Translations under genes and position numbers: made by a program
Notes under the pieces: generated by a model
What the model saw: only the letters and a program-made list of their open reading frames with translations
Database searches by the model: none
What the model was told of the DNA's origin: nothing
Assembly: GCA_951230915.1 (NCBI GenBank)
Contig: OX579638.1
Coordinates: forward strand, 5,040,696 to 5,104,695
Origin: Antitrichia curtipendula
Taxonomy: Eukaryota > Streptophyta > Bryopsida > Hypnales > Leucodontaceae
Reading direction: 5' to 3'
DNA length: 64,000 nucleotides
Shown here: positions 34,188 to 46,678 of the stretch, piece by piece
Layout: every line of letters starts with the position of its first letter
Position numbering within the stretch: position 1 is the stretch's first letter

Positions 34188-37100
34188 TAAGATAAGGCAT
34201 GTTCTTAGAGCATTTTCAATCCAACTGACATATTGGCCCTCCAAATTTATTTCTAACTTTTGACTCATATATCATTAGAACTTGAATTTATTATTATTGG
34301 AAGCACATCACAAATCACTATGAATAAATATATGAGTAATCAAATTATAATGTTGGACTATCAAAGTAGACCCACTGAAAGTAAGCTAAAGACAAAAATT
34401 GTAAAGACCTTGGCAAACCATGCCTAGGAAAGGAAAGTCAAACAAATTGCACAACAAATTTGATGCTTCCAGTGTCTTCCTTAAAAGATTGGAAAAATAG
34501 AAATCAACTCCACATTAACTTGAAATAATATATATAAAAGAATTCAAATAGTTGGTAACCTCATTGATATATTAGAATAATCAAAATCATATATGAAAGG
34601 ACATAAAAAAAAGCCTCATCAAAATTATTGGCTAGAGATTTGTCTTGCCTTAGTGACAAAAAAATAAAACTAGATCTAACTTAAAGATTATAGTCACTAG
34701 AGGCTTGGAGCTTTTAAATATACAAGAATCAAATAAAATACTTATAAATTTTAAAATTTTAAAATTGGCATATCAAGTTCTTGAAATATTATAATTGATC
34801 AATTAATTAGTTATATTAAAAAAATTATATCATTTCTAGATTCTAATTACATATAGCAATGTTAGTTAGTTTATTTTTTAAATTGTCCTATCTTGATTGC
34901 AAATTTTTAACAGCAAGATCATTTTGGATATTTTTGCACTCTTTTCTACTTTAAAAGGTTTGTATTCCACATATCAACAATGACTATGTTCCTTTATAAA
35001 AAAAGTAATTAAAAAAGTCTTAAAAAATTATTGCTTAGGAAATTCTTTTGGACAAAATGCTATCAAAAAATTGGACTTCAACTATAATTGTTCACCTACT
35101 CATTTAGGGGTCTTTGTCCTTTACATTTAGCAAAATAATAATACAAGGCATTACTATGAATATCATTTAGGTAAATATATGATACCAATTGTGAGAATAT
35201 TTTTGGCAAATTTACATAACATTCTACTATCTTATGTGAGGGTCAAATTCAACATAAATTAAGTAATTTTGCCCAAAAATTCCACATGACATTGAAACAA
35301 GTATATTGTGAGTTTGTGATGTAAATCTTCAAAATCTTGATGTAGAAATTTGATTTTGGCACTCCTTTGCCCCAAACACCCCTTATTTGTAATAAATCTC
35401 ATCTCAAAATTTAATAAATTATTTGATTGAATTTATTATTAAATTCTTAGAAAAAATTTCTTAGATCAATATTAATCTTGTTGTTGTAAAGTACTTCAAA
35501 AATATAGTTGATTATAGATCAATAGCAAAAATTATAAAATAAAAAAATTACACTCTAAATATTGTGTCATTTTTGTTTGACTGGTTTTTAAATCATTTAA
35601 AATCATTCTTATAATTTTTTAAGTGTATACAACTTCAACAACTTTCAACAACCTATAAAAATAGAATTGAGATATTTTGTAGTATCAAGGTCTTATAATT
35701 TTGATAAATGAACAATACTATGAATTTGCATTAATATACAATTGTGCTCAATCATCAATAAATATTTTATAGGCACATGAATTTTTTAGTTTAGGGGGAG
35801 TGTTTTTTGAATTTCATTCTAATGTCCACAATAAAATTTGAAAATTATGTACATTAGAGTATGAATCTTGGTAAATGTCATGTATTCACATGTGAATGCA
35901 TGGATTTGTTTAGTTTTAAATATTTTTATTAATATATAAATAAAATGATTATAGATAAATGAAACCATAAAAATAAAATTCACATATTGTAATATTATTG
36001 TAATTGAAGAATGCACCAAATTTAAACATTATGAATGCACCTTTACAAAAGACTATTGAATTCTTTATTGAAATTTTTAGAAGCATTTTCTTTTTTAAAT
36101 TAAATTTTTGTTATAGGCTTAAATTTTTAATACTTCCATATTTGATAGTATATCATTTTTAGTGCCTTAAATTGTGATTGATAAGATAAGTTTTTTTTTA
36201 AAGTAAAGAGCTTAATACCTAATAAAAATGACTGAATTAACAATAGAATTGTTACAAAGGCAAGCAAATATTGAATGGAACAAATTGAATTGAATTTAAA
36301 TATATATTTTTTTAATAGTAAAGATTATAATCTAAAGCTCAATGAAATTGATTTACATTGAATAAATCTAATAAGTATTTTGAACTAAATGATTTGCAAT
36401 ATATTATTTTTTTGAATACTAAATATGCTTGCTCTAAAAGTTTAAATTAATTTCTAACAACAACCTTTTGTGAAAAGTTTGGATAGATGGACAATATAAT
36501 AATTTAAAAACAATGCTAAAATAAAATTTATTGTATCATAATTGTTTAACAATATTGTCAATTATGTAGGAAGAATATATGATTACAACCCCCGAAATGA
36601 GAAAGATGATATAGTCAATCTTGAAAATTATTAGAGACATGTGGACCTAATAGGATGTCATGGAAAATCTATAGGTTGTTAGTATACTATAGACTATATA
36701 TTCATCATCAAGAAAAGAAAATGACAAATCTTCATTGAGTATTCAAATTACAAAGAAAATTTGACATTTTAAACTCAAGTGAAAGAAAATTTGTTCTGTG
36801 ATGAATTAGATTTATTTGTGGGAAAATCAATTGAAATACTACCATTTACAATTGAACATCTTCAATGTGCTCCTAATGTATCTCTTGTTGATAATGTCCA
36901 ATAGTATACATTGTCACATCACTATTGAAAATTGGTCTAAGATAAAAATTCTATAGACTTTACAAATATTCTCAGGATGAATTTGTTTTAGTAGATGAAA
37001 ACAAGTTGTTGATTGAGGTAGAACCATCCATTTCTGACCAAGGAGCCATACCCAATATATAGGGTGCAACTATTTCCAACCAAAGTTGGAACATATTTAC

Positions 37101-37607
37101 AACCCAAGCATGAAATGTATTTTTTTTTCATTTTCAAAGTTGGGACTAATAAGGTCATGACACATGTCAAAAAAATTCATCAAGTGTGTGAAAAATATTG
37201 ATTGGGAAAGTAGTCTCTTGATTGATCAAAATTGAAAGGCTTTAGACATTGGCTATGGGTTCTAAATGCTTTTGGGCTCCCCAAATTCACAGTAATTTAA
37301 TTTGGGGAATAAAATTATGAAAAATTTACAATCCCAATATTTCTTATCTCTATACACTAGAAAAATTTCAATTGCCTTATACTACTCATCATCAGATATG
37401 GGTGGTTCTACCTTATTTGTCATTTCATAATTGCTCAAGAAGAATAGTAGTTGATGATTGGGGCTATCTAAAAAAAATCATGTTGCATCTTTAGACTTAA
37501 GGCAACAACCAAACCTTCCAAATCTGAATGTCCTAGAGTCTAAATAAAAAAAAAAATGCAAATCAAAATTTCAAAAGCAAAATGTGGAAAAATTCTTCAA
37601 GTTTTAT
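34188..37607. other. AT-rich gene-free stretch
   Basis: Over 3.4 kb with no credible gene, no bounded element and no clear tandem repeat; extreme AT content between 34700 and 36600. Confidence 0.55.
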
Positions 37608-37611
37608 TTAA

Positions 37612-38556
37612 CCCCTAAAGGACCAAACACCGTTTTTTGACAACATAGCGTTTTGGGGCAGCTCACCACGAATGGAATTTTTATTTTTTTTCTTTGAAAT
37701 TTTCACACAAGATGTGCCCGAGGAGTAGCTTTAGGGCCCAACAATTTTCATAACTTTTGATCACAAGGTTAAAAAGTTATGGTATGATATGTAGTTTTCA
37801 TTGTTCGGCGGGCAGCCCGGGCAGCAAAAAAAACTTCTTTAAAAATCATTTCCTAGAGAAATAAAAATTTGAAATTGGTTCTCTAGATTTATGTGCACAA
37901 GGAAAGCTTTGAATCATTCCACTTTGATTTATGAGATGAAAGTTATGAGGAATTTTAGTTGTGGGTAGTTTGTGGGTAGTTATGGAATCTCTACTCTAAA
38001 ATAAGCTTTGAAGTCCTTTATTTAACTCAATTTTCAATATTTTTGGGAAAAAATATAAACACAAGGTGTATATTGTTTATTACAACATTACAATTGTTTG
38101 GATTGGCATTTTTCAATTCCATAATTAAATCCTTAACAATTTAGTGTTTTGAATCATTTTCTACTTCTTTCTACTTACTATTTTTTTCCTATATGTTGTA
38201 CAATTCCAAATTATCTGAAATTTTTCAAGCATGTATCTAACTTGCTTTGAAGAATGAATCCAAAGAGTTACCACCATTTTGGACATCTTTTCATACAAAT
38301 GTGACCATGTGAAGTGCAGCTGCCCGGTTTTTCGCAGGGACAAAAAAAAGGGTTTTGTCACTTCAAATGCTAATATCTTGTAATCTACACGGTGGAAATT
38401 TCTGAAATTTTTTCCACATCTTCTCAAACTAGTTTACTACAAGATCCTACGGTTACATGTGTCCAAAAATATTTTTTTTCCAAAATTTGGTACTTGTACT
38501 AGAAAGGGCAGTTTGGGAGCGTTTTTTATGAAAACATAGTAAAAAACCTTTAGGGG
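37612..38556. mobile_element. TTAA-flanked element, copy 5
   Basis: TTAA is at 37608-37611 and 38557-38560; ends CCCCTAAAGGACC and CCTTTAGGGG. It is 945 bp and closely related to copy 1 along its whole length (shared CACCGTTTTTTGACAACATA and TTTTTCCACATCTTCT). No transposase. Confidence 0.8.
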
Positions 38557-38618
38557 TTAAAGAAGTCAATGCATTTTGTCCACATACTAAATGTGCACTA
38601 AATATTAGTACAAATGAA

Positions 38619-38839
38619 CATTGTAAGAAAAAAGGGTGTATTAAATGAGTTTTAAAGTATAATCCTAGACATAAGATATAAGTAATGACCTCTTAGGAAA
38701 TTTTCAGTAAAATTTTACTCGAAATACACATATTTTTAATAATTTTTTATTGAAAATCTCCTTAAAGGTCATTACTTATAATCTTATGTCTATGACTATA
38801 CTTAAAAACTCACTTAAAACACCCCTTTCTCTTGTAGTG
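38619..38839. mobile_element. CACTA-like MITE, 221 bp
   Basis: Near-palindromic: the left arm (GTAAGAAAAAAGGGTG..., 38622-38720) is the inverse of the right arm (38735-38837). The right end reads CACTACAAGAG inverted; the left has CATTGTAAG. Flanked by a 3-bp GAA duplication (38616-38618, 38840-38842), as in the CACTA superfamily. Confidence 0.75.
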
Positions 38840-38842
38840 GAA

Positions 38843-39587
38843 ATTGTTACTTTTATTCCAATACAAATATTTGAAAAAGCCATTGCAGCTTGCACAATTT
38901 CAACAAGATCAACATCAAGGGGAATATTTTTTTTCCTTTGTTAATTGTGTTTTTGAGACTTTAAAAACCATATCAAATCAACATTTTTGAAATGAAAGAA
39001 ATATTCAAAACATAGAAATACTTGCATTTGAAGGAGCTACAAGGCAAAAGTAACAAATACAATACTTAGTGAAGATATGTATTTACTAGAAGAACATTCA
39101 AATATGAATGATCTATCATAAATAAATAAAGTTAATTACTAAACCAAAGAATAAAATTAAAAGCACTTTAAGGCATCACTATAGAAACCATGGTACGTGA
39201 GATGTCTTTTTTGAGTCATAAAAAAGTAGAAAGAACAACATGGAAGATATCGAAAATAAACAATATTGAAGATAATATCAAACAATTTGAGAAAATCCTT
39301 CATGTAATAATAAAGATAACGTGATATTATACTCGCATAGCTGTTCTGTCATTTTTGTGCCAAATATTTAATTAAAGTATAAAAAATAATCTTTGGTGCT
39401 TTAAAAGATAATTTTAAAATATTTGGCATTAGATTCAAAGAAAATATAATATTTGGTAATTATTTCACATATCTTCAAAAGTCACTCATGCTATATATAG
39501 AAAGATGAGAAGCCAAGCTCTTTATACAACTAAAGTAGTAGAAGGTAAGACAACCCATGTAGGATATGTAAATTAGAATTAGTAGGA
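38843..39587. other. gene-free stretch
   Basis: AT-rich sequence with no gene-like frame and no bounded repeat. Confidence 0.5.
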
Positions 39588-40020
39588 GCTCAATTTCTCA
39601 TAATGTAGTCAAAAGCACAAATTGTGTTCAAAATAGTATTTCATATTTCATTTAGGTATAATAGAATTATTCTTTTCTAATTATTTTTTTAAAGATTTAA
39701 CTTGTAAAATCAAGCTAGCTTTTATCTCCCAAAACTTGTTTGAGATTTCAAGCCTTCAATCAAAAGTTATGGACAAAGTTCAAAGAGAGGTTGGAAAGGA
39801 CATTTTTTTGACATTTTCAAACATCCTCTCTGACCATTTTTTCTTACTTTTTCTTTGTCCATAACTTTGTTTGGGAGGCTCAAAATCACAAATGGATTTT
39901 AAGAGATGAAAGTTGGCTTTTTCTAGTTCAAAGTTTAAAAAATAAAGGTACTCTATTATATGAAAATGAGGTTTGAGATTCTACTTTGAACACAATTCCT
40001 ACGTTTTGACAATGAGCAAT
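39588..40020. repeat. 433-bp imperfect palindrome
   Basis: The left half (for example CAAATTGTGTTCAAAATAG near 39620, AAGTTATGGACAAAG near 39767) is the inverse of the right half (CTTTGTCCATAACTTTG near 39857, TTTGAACACAATTCC near 39985). The centre is near 39805. No target duplication could be fixed. Probably a foldback element. Confidence 0.65.
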
Positions 40021-40239
40021 CAAGATCTTAGTGGCACTTTATAAAAGAAGAAGTCAAAGCTACTATTTCATTAAGATATCTTCAAGAAAAAATAAGAAAC
40101 ATATGGAGAAAAATGATGTTACTCAAAAATAAGAAAGAATAACAAAGATAAAAAATGATATAACCTCTAAAAATAGAAGGTGTGTACAAGGAATATCTTT
40201 CATATACACTAAATTTCAGGACATTTGGAAATATCTTTC

Positions 40240-41010
40240 ATATGTCAAAAGTTGTGGCTTAATATGTGGTTTATTTCTCAACTTGGGCAGTCTGGGCAGA
40301 TCTAAAAAAATCACTTTTTTCAAAAACAAAAATTTGAAATCAATTTTTTAGATTTATATACACATCAAAAGCTTTGAATCATCCCATTTCAATCAATGAG
40401 TCAAAAATTATAAGGTGTTTTAGTTTGTGGGCAGTTATAGAATCTTTACTCTAAAATAAACTTTAAAGTCCTATATTTTACTCAATTTTCAATATCTTTG
40501 AAAAAAAATAAAAACATTAGTTGTAGATTGTTTATTACAAGATTACTAACATTGGGATTGGCATTTTTCAATTCCATAAATAAATTGTTAACAATTTAGT
40601 ATTTTGAATCATTCTCTACATCTTTCTACTTATTATATTTTTGCTATATGTTGTACAATTTCAAATGATCTGAAAATTTTCAAGCATATAGCTAACTTGC
40701 CTTGAAGAATGAATCCAAAGAAGCACAACCATTTTGCACATTTTTTCATACAATAATGAGCTTGTGAAGTGCAGCTGCCCGGGTTTTTGCAGGGCCAGAA
40801 AAAGGATTTTTGTCACTTCAAACACTAATATCTTGCAATCTACACAATGGAAATTTCTGAATTTTTTTCCACATCTTCTCAATCTATTGTACTACAAGAT
40901 CCTACGGTTACATGTGCCTAAAATGATATTTTTCAAGAATTTGGTACTTGTACTAAAAATGACAATTCTTGAGCATTCTTTGTGATAACATAGTCAAGGA
41001 ACTTTAGGGG
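40240..41010. mobile_element. TTAA-type element, 5'-truncated copy 6
   Basis: The right end is intact enough (ACTTTAGGGG followed by TTAA at 41011-41014) and the interior matches copies 1 and 5 from their GTCAAAAGTT block onward. The first 210 bp and the left TTAA are missing. Confidence 0.65.
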
Positions 41011-41014
41011 TTAA

Positions 41015-42428
41015 AGATTTAGAAATGAGAGTGAAGACTTAGATAATATAGATGAACACCAAGAAATATACAATATTATTAATGATAAATTGATTGAAAA
41101 CATAATTACACAAAACTTGATAAAAATATGAAAGTAATTAACAAACTAAAAATTCATGAACCTAAAAAGAATTTGAAACAACATTTACAACTGGGATAAA
41201 AGGAAAAAGAAGAAAAAGTACTATCCTAACCTTAAAAATACAAAAAAATGACATGGAAATTGTGAATTTAGTGATTGATTTCACTAAATTTTACTAATTT
41301 TTAAATATCATAAATCCACTTTCAATTCATTAATAATAATTTTTGTACTTAAATACAGTTACTAACAAAATTGAGTACAAATCTGAATTGTTTTCATTGA
41401 AACAACTACACCATAAGCATCAATATACAAAGTCCAAAAGTGGATATACAAAAGTTGTAGTGTGCAACATACTACACATTATCATAGAAATTTGAAGAAA
41501 AAATTAGTTGTGATTTGGAAGAAAATTAATTTCGAAGTTAGCCATGTCTAAAACTCGTTTTTGTTCACTGTGATTTGGAATTACTTTATCTTTTGTCAAT
41601 TTTTTTTTATAACTCCAAAAAAACTTTTTGTGCCATGTTGGTATACATCATTTTAGATTATTTTATACAAAAATTGAAGGAACTTGGCATTTATGGAATT
41701 TAAAATATCAACAATTTGACAAACATGCAAATGATGTTGGTTCTTATAATATTTGAATTTTTTTGGAATTGAAAGCATGTGATTGCATTAGCCATTCTAG
41801 AGAGAGTATAGGGTGCAACATGGATAATTGTTAAATCTTCATGCCCTTACATTTGAAATATTTGTTGAAATAAACAATGCGTTTAATTTATATTTTACAA
41901 CCATATAATGCATTATTAGATTCATTTTTTTTGTCTGAATACCAAAAGCCATGATGCACACAATTTATCCAAGTTTATCCAAATTTGTGGTTTTCTTTTT
42001 AAGGTTGATTGGTTCCATCTATTTTCAGCATTTCAAGAATTTAGAGTTTATTCATAGTTACGTTGTCCAAAAAACACTTGAAAAGAAAACCATAGACCTT
42101 CTTTTTACTAACAACAAGATTTAATAAATATTTTATCTAGTTTTACAATAGAAACCATCATCCAAAGTTTTTGGGAAGAATTTTAGGTGCATTTTCCTTA
42201 TTAGGATTTACAACCAAATAAGTTGCAAGAGGTTTTGTCCCCATAACATTGATTCACTATTTGAGCAAGGTCCTACTCAATCTTCCTTATATGTAGTTTT
42301 TGTCAATCCAAAGCTTCTTCCCATTTTTTTGGTTTGACACTCAAACTTTGTCCTCACATTGTTGTTACGACTTTTCACACAATGATATTTTAGAATATAA
42401 TGAACACTTGTCATAATAACACTGAATA
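41015..42428. other. gene-free stretch
   Basis: AT-rich, no gene-like frame, no bounded element. Confidence 0.5.
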
Positions 42429-42430
42429 TA

Positions 42431-42733
42431 AGATAGTTTGCTCTAAAAGCAATTGTGTTCTTAAAGTGACCACTAACAAAAATGTACATTTTGCTTTCTT
42501 CAATGTATTGACAATGTACATTTTAGGAGGTGGTTGCTTTTAGTGACGATTGCATTTCAACTTAAAAAATTCCTAACTACTTTTACAAAGGCTTAAAAAA
42601 TATGAAACGACTTGGGTTAGATGCCATTTCCCTTTTTCCTCCTACTAAACTTTACTGGAAATCGTTTCAACGATTTTCGATTCCCTCAAGAGGCAATCAG
42701 CTCCCAAAAGATTGTATTAAGAGCAGACTGCCT
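42431..42733. mobile_element. TA-flanked TIR element, copy B (without the palindrome)
   Basis: TA is on the left (42429-42430) and TT on the right. Ends AGATAGTTTGCTCTAAAAG and, inverted, AGGCAGTCTGCTCTTAA. Inverted relative to copy A, it matches A outside the palindrome and so shows A's state before that insertion. Confidence 0.65.
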
Positions 42734-43191
42734 TTCAGTTAGTTATTGCACGTCTCAAAAGTATGCAAGTATGGGATAGTGAAAAAGTTGGGATCCCAGG
42801 TGGTCAAATTAAACAGCTTTGAGTGTATTCTTTGGCTTCGGGGCATCCGAAACGAATCAGCCGACAGTCAAATCCGTCAAGTTTGCACAATTTAAACAGC
42901 AAAAGTTGTCGTCTTGCGTACATAGATCAAAAATCGAGGATAGGTATGGATTTACATATCAAAACTGAAAAGTGCCAAACACAGCAACCTTAAAGAAATT
43001 GACATTGAGAGAGATACAACAAGCACGTCGTGGCGGAGGTCAATATCATATAAAAAACTAGCTACAGCTTAATTCCAAGAACACGAGTATAGCTTCGCAA
43101 TGACATTATATTTTGAGATACAATCAAACTACTGCGGTAGAAAGTTGCAATGAAAATACTGTCGCATAGCTAGGAAGAAACGTACTGTCTC
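42734..43191. other. gene-free stretch
   Basis: Closer to genic in composition, but no frame or motif can be supported. It lies downstream of the inverted lipid-transfer copy and may include its 3' region. Confidence 0.4.
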
Positions 43192-43576
43192 ATAGAAATT
43201 GCAGAAAGGGCTTTATTGCAGCAAATTTCAACTCAGTACAAATAAGCAGTAGCTAGCTTGGGATAACTATTGCTACCATTTCAGCTGAGGAGCTGCAACT
43301 GGCAACAGCCATCAACAACATCATCCCCATGTTAACTTGCCAGTTCCCTGAAATTACGGCTTCCAAAATCCAAGACAGTTACGAACTTATAGGCAGACCA
43401 TCTTGTCCTCCCCAGGGCCGTGAGTTCACCGCTAGCTCAGTAGGGGAATGTGTAACCTGCAACAACAAAACATCCTCTGCCTTGTCAGCTCTCAAGAAAT
43501 CGTCCACCCTCAACATGTGAGCCAGCAGGCATGAATCAAAGTCTACACGAAGCAATGTGTTATGGAAGCGGAATTG
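43192..43576 (-). pseudogene. inverted partial copy of the lipid-transfer protein gene, cut by the gap
   Basis: Inverse of 45839-46227 with a few differences. It holds the end of the intron, exon 2 (43456-43437, coding for the same last five residues YTFPY and stop) and the 3' UTR. Exon 1 is not present: the match runs directly into the run of N. Either a second, complete gene is hidden in the gap, or this is a truncated inverted duplicate. Sequence cannot decide. Confidence 0.8.
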
Positions 43577-43776
43577 NNNNNNNNNNNNNNNNNNNNNNNN
43601 NNNNNNNNNNNNNNNNNNNNNNNNNNNNNNNNNNNNNNNNNNNNNNNNNNNNNNNNNNNNNNNNNNNNNNNNNNNNNNNNNNNNNNNNNNNNNNNNNNNN
43701 NNNNNNNNNNNNNNNNNNNNNNNNNNNNNNNNNNNNNNNNNNNNNNNNNNNNNNNNNNNNNNNNNNNNNNNNNNNN
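43577..43776. other. assembly gap, 200 N
   Basis: A run of 200 N; the true length is unknown. Both sides belong to inverted repeats, a typical cause of assembly failure. Confidence 0.99.
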
Positions 43777-44363
43777 AGACTGAACATTATGTGGACTATT
43801 TTTTCAAAAGCCCTAATCAATTTGCGTGGAGATTTCAAAGTTGATGAGCAAGCTAATGAGCAAGTTAGAGACAGACGCGCACTTCACCGGTGTGATCGAT
43901 GGCGCCGCCACGTAAGTGAAACTTTCATCCGGCTATGGAGTGCACCTTCCCCCTTCCAAGGAAAAAAGGGCGGTTCACAGATTATGACGTACGTCAGTCC
44001 TCACTTCTTCTCGCCGATTGACGAAACGCACAGCAAGGGTTTTGTGAACCGCTGGAACTTATGAAAGACTGGCAGCGAAATAAATTGTTTCACAACTGGA
44101 CTGTTTCTTCATAACCTTAATGCTCCATGTTTCGAATAAAAAAATTTTAACCGAAATTTCATTGTAAAGGGCCACAGTATAAACCTGCCAACCACAAGTG
44201 GCCTGGGAGAGAGATCAAACACAATACAAGACAGCACGGACCAAAGACGACCGGGACAGGGAGGGAGGCCGGGCGTCGAGCTCCATGTTTCAAATCAACT
44301 TTGAAATCTCCACGCAAATTGATTAGGGCTTTTTGAAAAAATAGTCCACATAATGTTCAGTCT
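43777..44363. repeat. inverted repeat pair next to the gap
   Basis: 43777-43845 and 44294-44363 are inverse copies of about 69 bases with one extra T. The 450 bases between are non-coding and locally GC-richer. Confidence 0.9.
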
Positions 44364-44441
44364 CTATTATTTTGAGTGTTCAGCTTCTCTGCATTTGGCG
44401 GACGCTCGTGCTCCTGAGTTCTGATTTTAAACACTAATTTC

Positions 44442-44953
44442 TCCTAGGTCGACAACTGCCTTCCTGGTTACAAGGGTTGACATTTGAAGCCAAAATCTCC
44501 ACATGTCGAAGTGCGTAATTAAGAGAAACCAACTAAATTTAAGGATCATGTCTGTGACGTTTCACCAACCCAAGTCTTAGTGCGCTACACTCTTATTCAC
44601 AGCAGTACTTGAATGGTCAGGTGCCGAAGCAACTGCGAAGCTGCAAACTCTAGAAGAAGCCTCTTATAATCATTTTCAGACTTTGCCACCGCCGAAGCTT
44701 TCCTAGTCGACGACTGCCTTCTTGGTTACAAGGGTTGACATTTGAAGCCAAAATCTCCACATGTCGAAATGCGTAATTAAGAGAAACCAACTAAATTTAA
44801 GGATCATGTCTGTGACGGTTCACCAAGTCTTAATGCGCTTCATTCTTATTCACTGCAGTACTTGAATGGTCAGGTGCCGAAGCAACTGCGAAGCTAGCTG
44901 CAAACTCTAGAAGAAGTCTCTTATATTCATTTTCAGTTGCCACCGCCGAAGCC
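44442..44953. repeat. tandem duplication of about 255 bp upstream of LTP
   Basis: Unit 1 (44442-44700) and unit 2 (44701-44953) both start TCCTAG(G)TCGACRACTGCC and share nearly every base to GCCACCGCCGAAGC. They lie 450-960 bases above the LTP start, where they could duplicate regulatory sites. Confidence 0.9.
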
Positions 44954-45257
44954 TTCGAGCACTCATAAGGAAGTCAAGCATTTGATATAAATTTGTCAGA
45001 ACAGTTGTCACTCTGCTGAAGTGCGTTCCACCTACTCAGTTTCTCAGGATTATAACAAAATCAGTGGTTATCATTCGTTTTATTGAATAATTAGATGGCA
45101 CCGATTAAGTTAATCAGATACGCAAACCCGGTTTGGCGCGTGTACAAATCAAATCAAATACAACGAGCTGTCAGAGATTAAAAAATGGCCAGGTTGACAT
45201 GGCAACTAATGCTCCGCAGTCGGTCCGTCTTCTTCTACTCGTCTTTGGCACAGCTAG

Positions 45258-45265
45258 TATATAAG
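45258..45265 (+). promoter_or_regulatory. TATA box of the LTP gene
   Basis: TATATAAG, 142 bases above the start codon, leaving room for a 5' UTR of about 110 bases. Confidence 0.7.
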
Positions 45266-45406
45266 ACTGCACTGAAGTCAGTACAAATCATCTTCAGCTT
45301 CATTCCGCTTGCCAACTCTTCAAGCTGGAACTTCATCTTTGACTTCAAGTTGTGATCAAGCTTGCGGTGGCACGTAGTGAGTCATACAAGAGCAGGACTC
45401 ACAACA

Positions 45407-45978
45407 ATGGCAGGGGGATCCAAGCGCGTGGCAGCTGCGGCTCTGGTGGGTCTTTGCGTGCTGGTAATGCTGGCCATGGTGGCGGAACCCAGCGACGCCG
45501 CCGGGGTGTGCAACCCCAACGCGCTGTTGCCGTGCATGAAAGCTGTTCAGGGAGCTCGCCCTCCTCCCCCCAGCCAGCAGTGCTGCAACGTGGTGAGGAC
45601 CGCGGACAAGAACTGCATGTGCAACCAGCTGAAGTCCTCGTCCTTCCCCGCGCAGATGGTGAACAACGGATTGCAGCTGCCCAAGAAGTGCGGGCGCTCG
45701 GACCTGAGAGGCTTCCGATGCGGACGTGAGTGCACGCACTCGATCAACTCTCCCTTCACTTCTGTCTCTCAAGTCTATCCACACCACTGTCATTCCATGT
45801 AGCAATGATGTATTCAGCACTACTTTCAGCACTTCTTTCAATTCCGCTTCCATAACACATTGCTTCGTGTAGACTTTGATTCATGCCTGCTGGCTCACAT
45901 GTTGAGGGTGGACGATTTCTTGAGAGCTGACAAGGCAGAGGATGTTTTGTTGTTGCAGGTTACACATTCCCCTACTGA
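45407..45978 (+). CDS. DIR1-like non-specific lipid-transfer protein
   Basis: Small secreted protein that carries lipids in a hydrophobic tunnel. Exons 45407-45725 and 45959-45978, donor GTGAGT and acceptor TTGCAG, giving 112 residues. The signal peptide is residues 1 to about 32 (hydrophobic 8-24, cleavage near SDAAG). The eight-cysteine motif is complete: Cys35, 43, 59, 60, 70, 72, 95, 105, with spacing C-7-C-15-CC-9-C-1-C-22-C-9-C. The PPPPS stretch before the CC pair and Met in C-M-C fit the DIR1-like/type D group better than type I. The intron sits just after the last cysteine, and exon 2 adds only YTFPY, a usual intron place in this family. Its second half is duplicated in inverse at 43192-43576. 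TATA at 45258; a tandem duplication lies further upstream. Confidence 0.9.
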
Positions 45979-46501
45979 GCTAGCGGTGAACTCACGGCCC
46001 TGGGGAGGACAAGATGGTCTGCATATATTCAGTTGGCAGCTCTGAAACCTTTTGAGACCGTAATTTCAGGCAACTGGCAAGTTAACGTAGGGATGATGTT
46101 GTTGATGGATGTCGCTAGTTGCAGCTCCTCAGCTGGTGAATGGTAGCAGTAGTTAGCCCAAACTAGCTACTGCTTGCTTGTAATGAGTTGAGTTTTGCTG
46201 CATTAAAGCCCTTTTTGCAATTTCTATACCAGAGTTCGTTAATATACTTGAGTGTCCCTAGTGTATCCTTATGTGCATTCTGACTTGTGGGCCATTTTAT
46301 TTCATCTGGCCAATTTTTTCTGTAACAGTCACCTTGCATTCATTTATTCAGAAGTATTGACTCGATGCATGGCAACAGTGTTCACAATCTTATGCTTCAA
46401 ATCCCTACAACGACATACAGCACCCACTTTAATTACGTGCTTCGGAACCCGCACTAAATAGACAGAGGAGTGTAGTCACATTCTTTGTGTGCTCCCACTT
46501 A
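45979..46501. other. LTP 3' flank
   Basis: 45979-46227 is the presumed 3' UTR, shared in inverse with 43192-43436. No canonical AATAAA is seen; the rest is featureless. Confidence 0.45.
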
Positions 46502-46678
46502 TCACGAATCGCTTGGCTGGCGCCTTTGCTCTGGTCTTGTGCAGCTCTGACCACATTGGAGATGCCCGGCCTGTTTCGCCTGATCCCACTTCTCATCAGT
46601 GAGGTCGCCTGTTTCGCCAGCCTCTCCTGACTCCTTCTGCGCCTTATTTTGAGTCACACCTGCGGCATTCTTCACCAT
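46502..46678 (-). CDS. possible small hydrophilic protein, 58 residues
   Basis: From the ATG at 46678 the frame gives MVKNAAGVTQNKAQKESG and on, rich in Lys, Glu, Gln, Ala and Gly and containing LTDEKWDQAKQAGH. The first 40 residues look like a LEA-type or similar disordered stress protein; the tail beyond HLQCGQ is out of character, so a missed splice site or chance frame is possible. The local composition is more genic than its surroundings. I do not recognise the family. Confidence 0.25.
   Translation of the reverse strand: MVKNAAGVTQNKAQKESGEAGETGDLTDEKWDQAKQAGHLQCGQSCTRPEQRRQPSDS

Noticed and set aside
43531..44064. 177-residue frame across the gap
   Set aside because: It reads through the N run and has no real sequence support.
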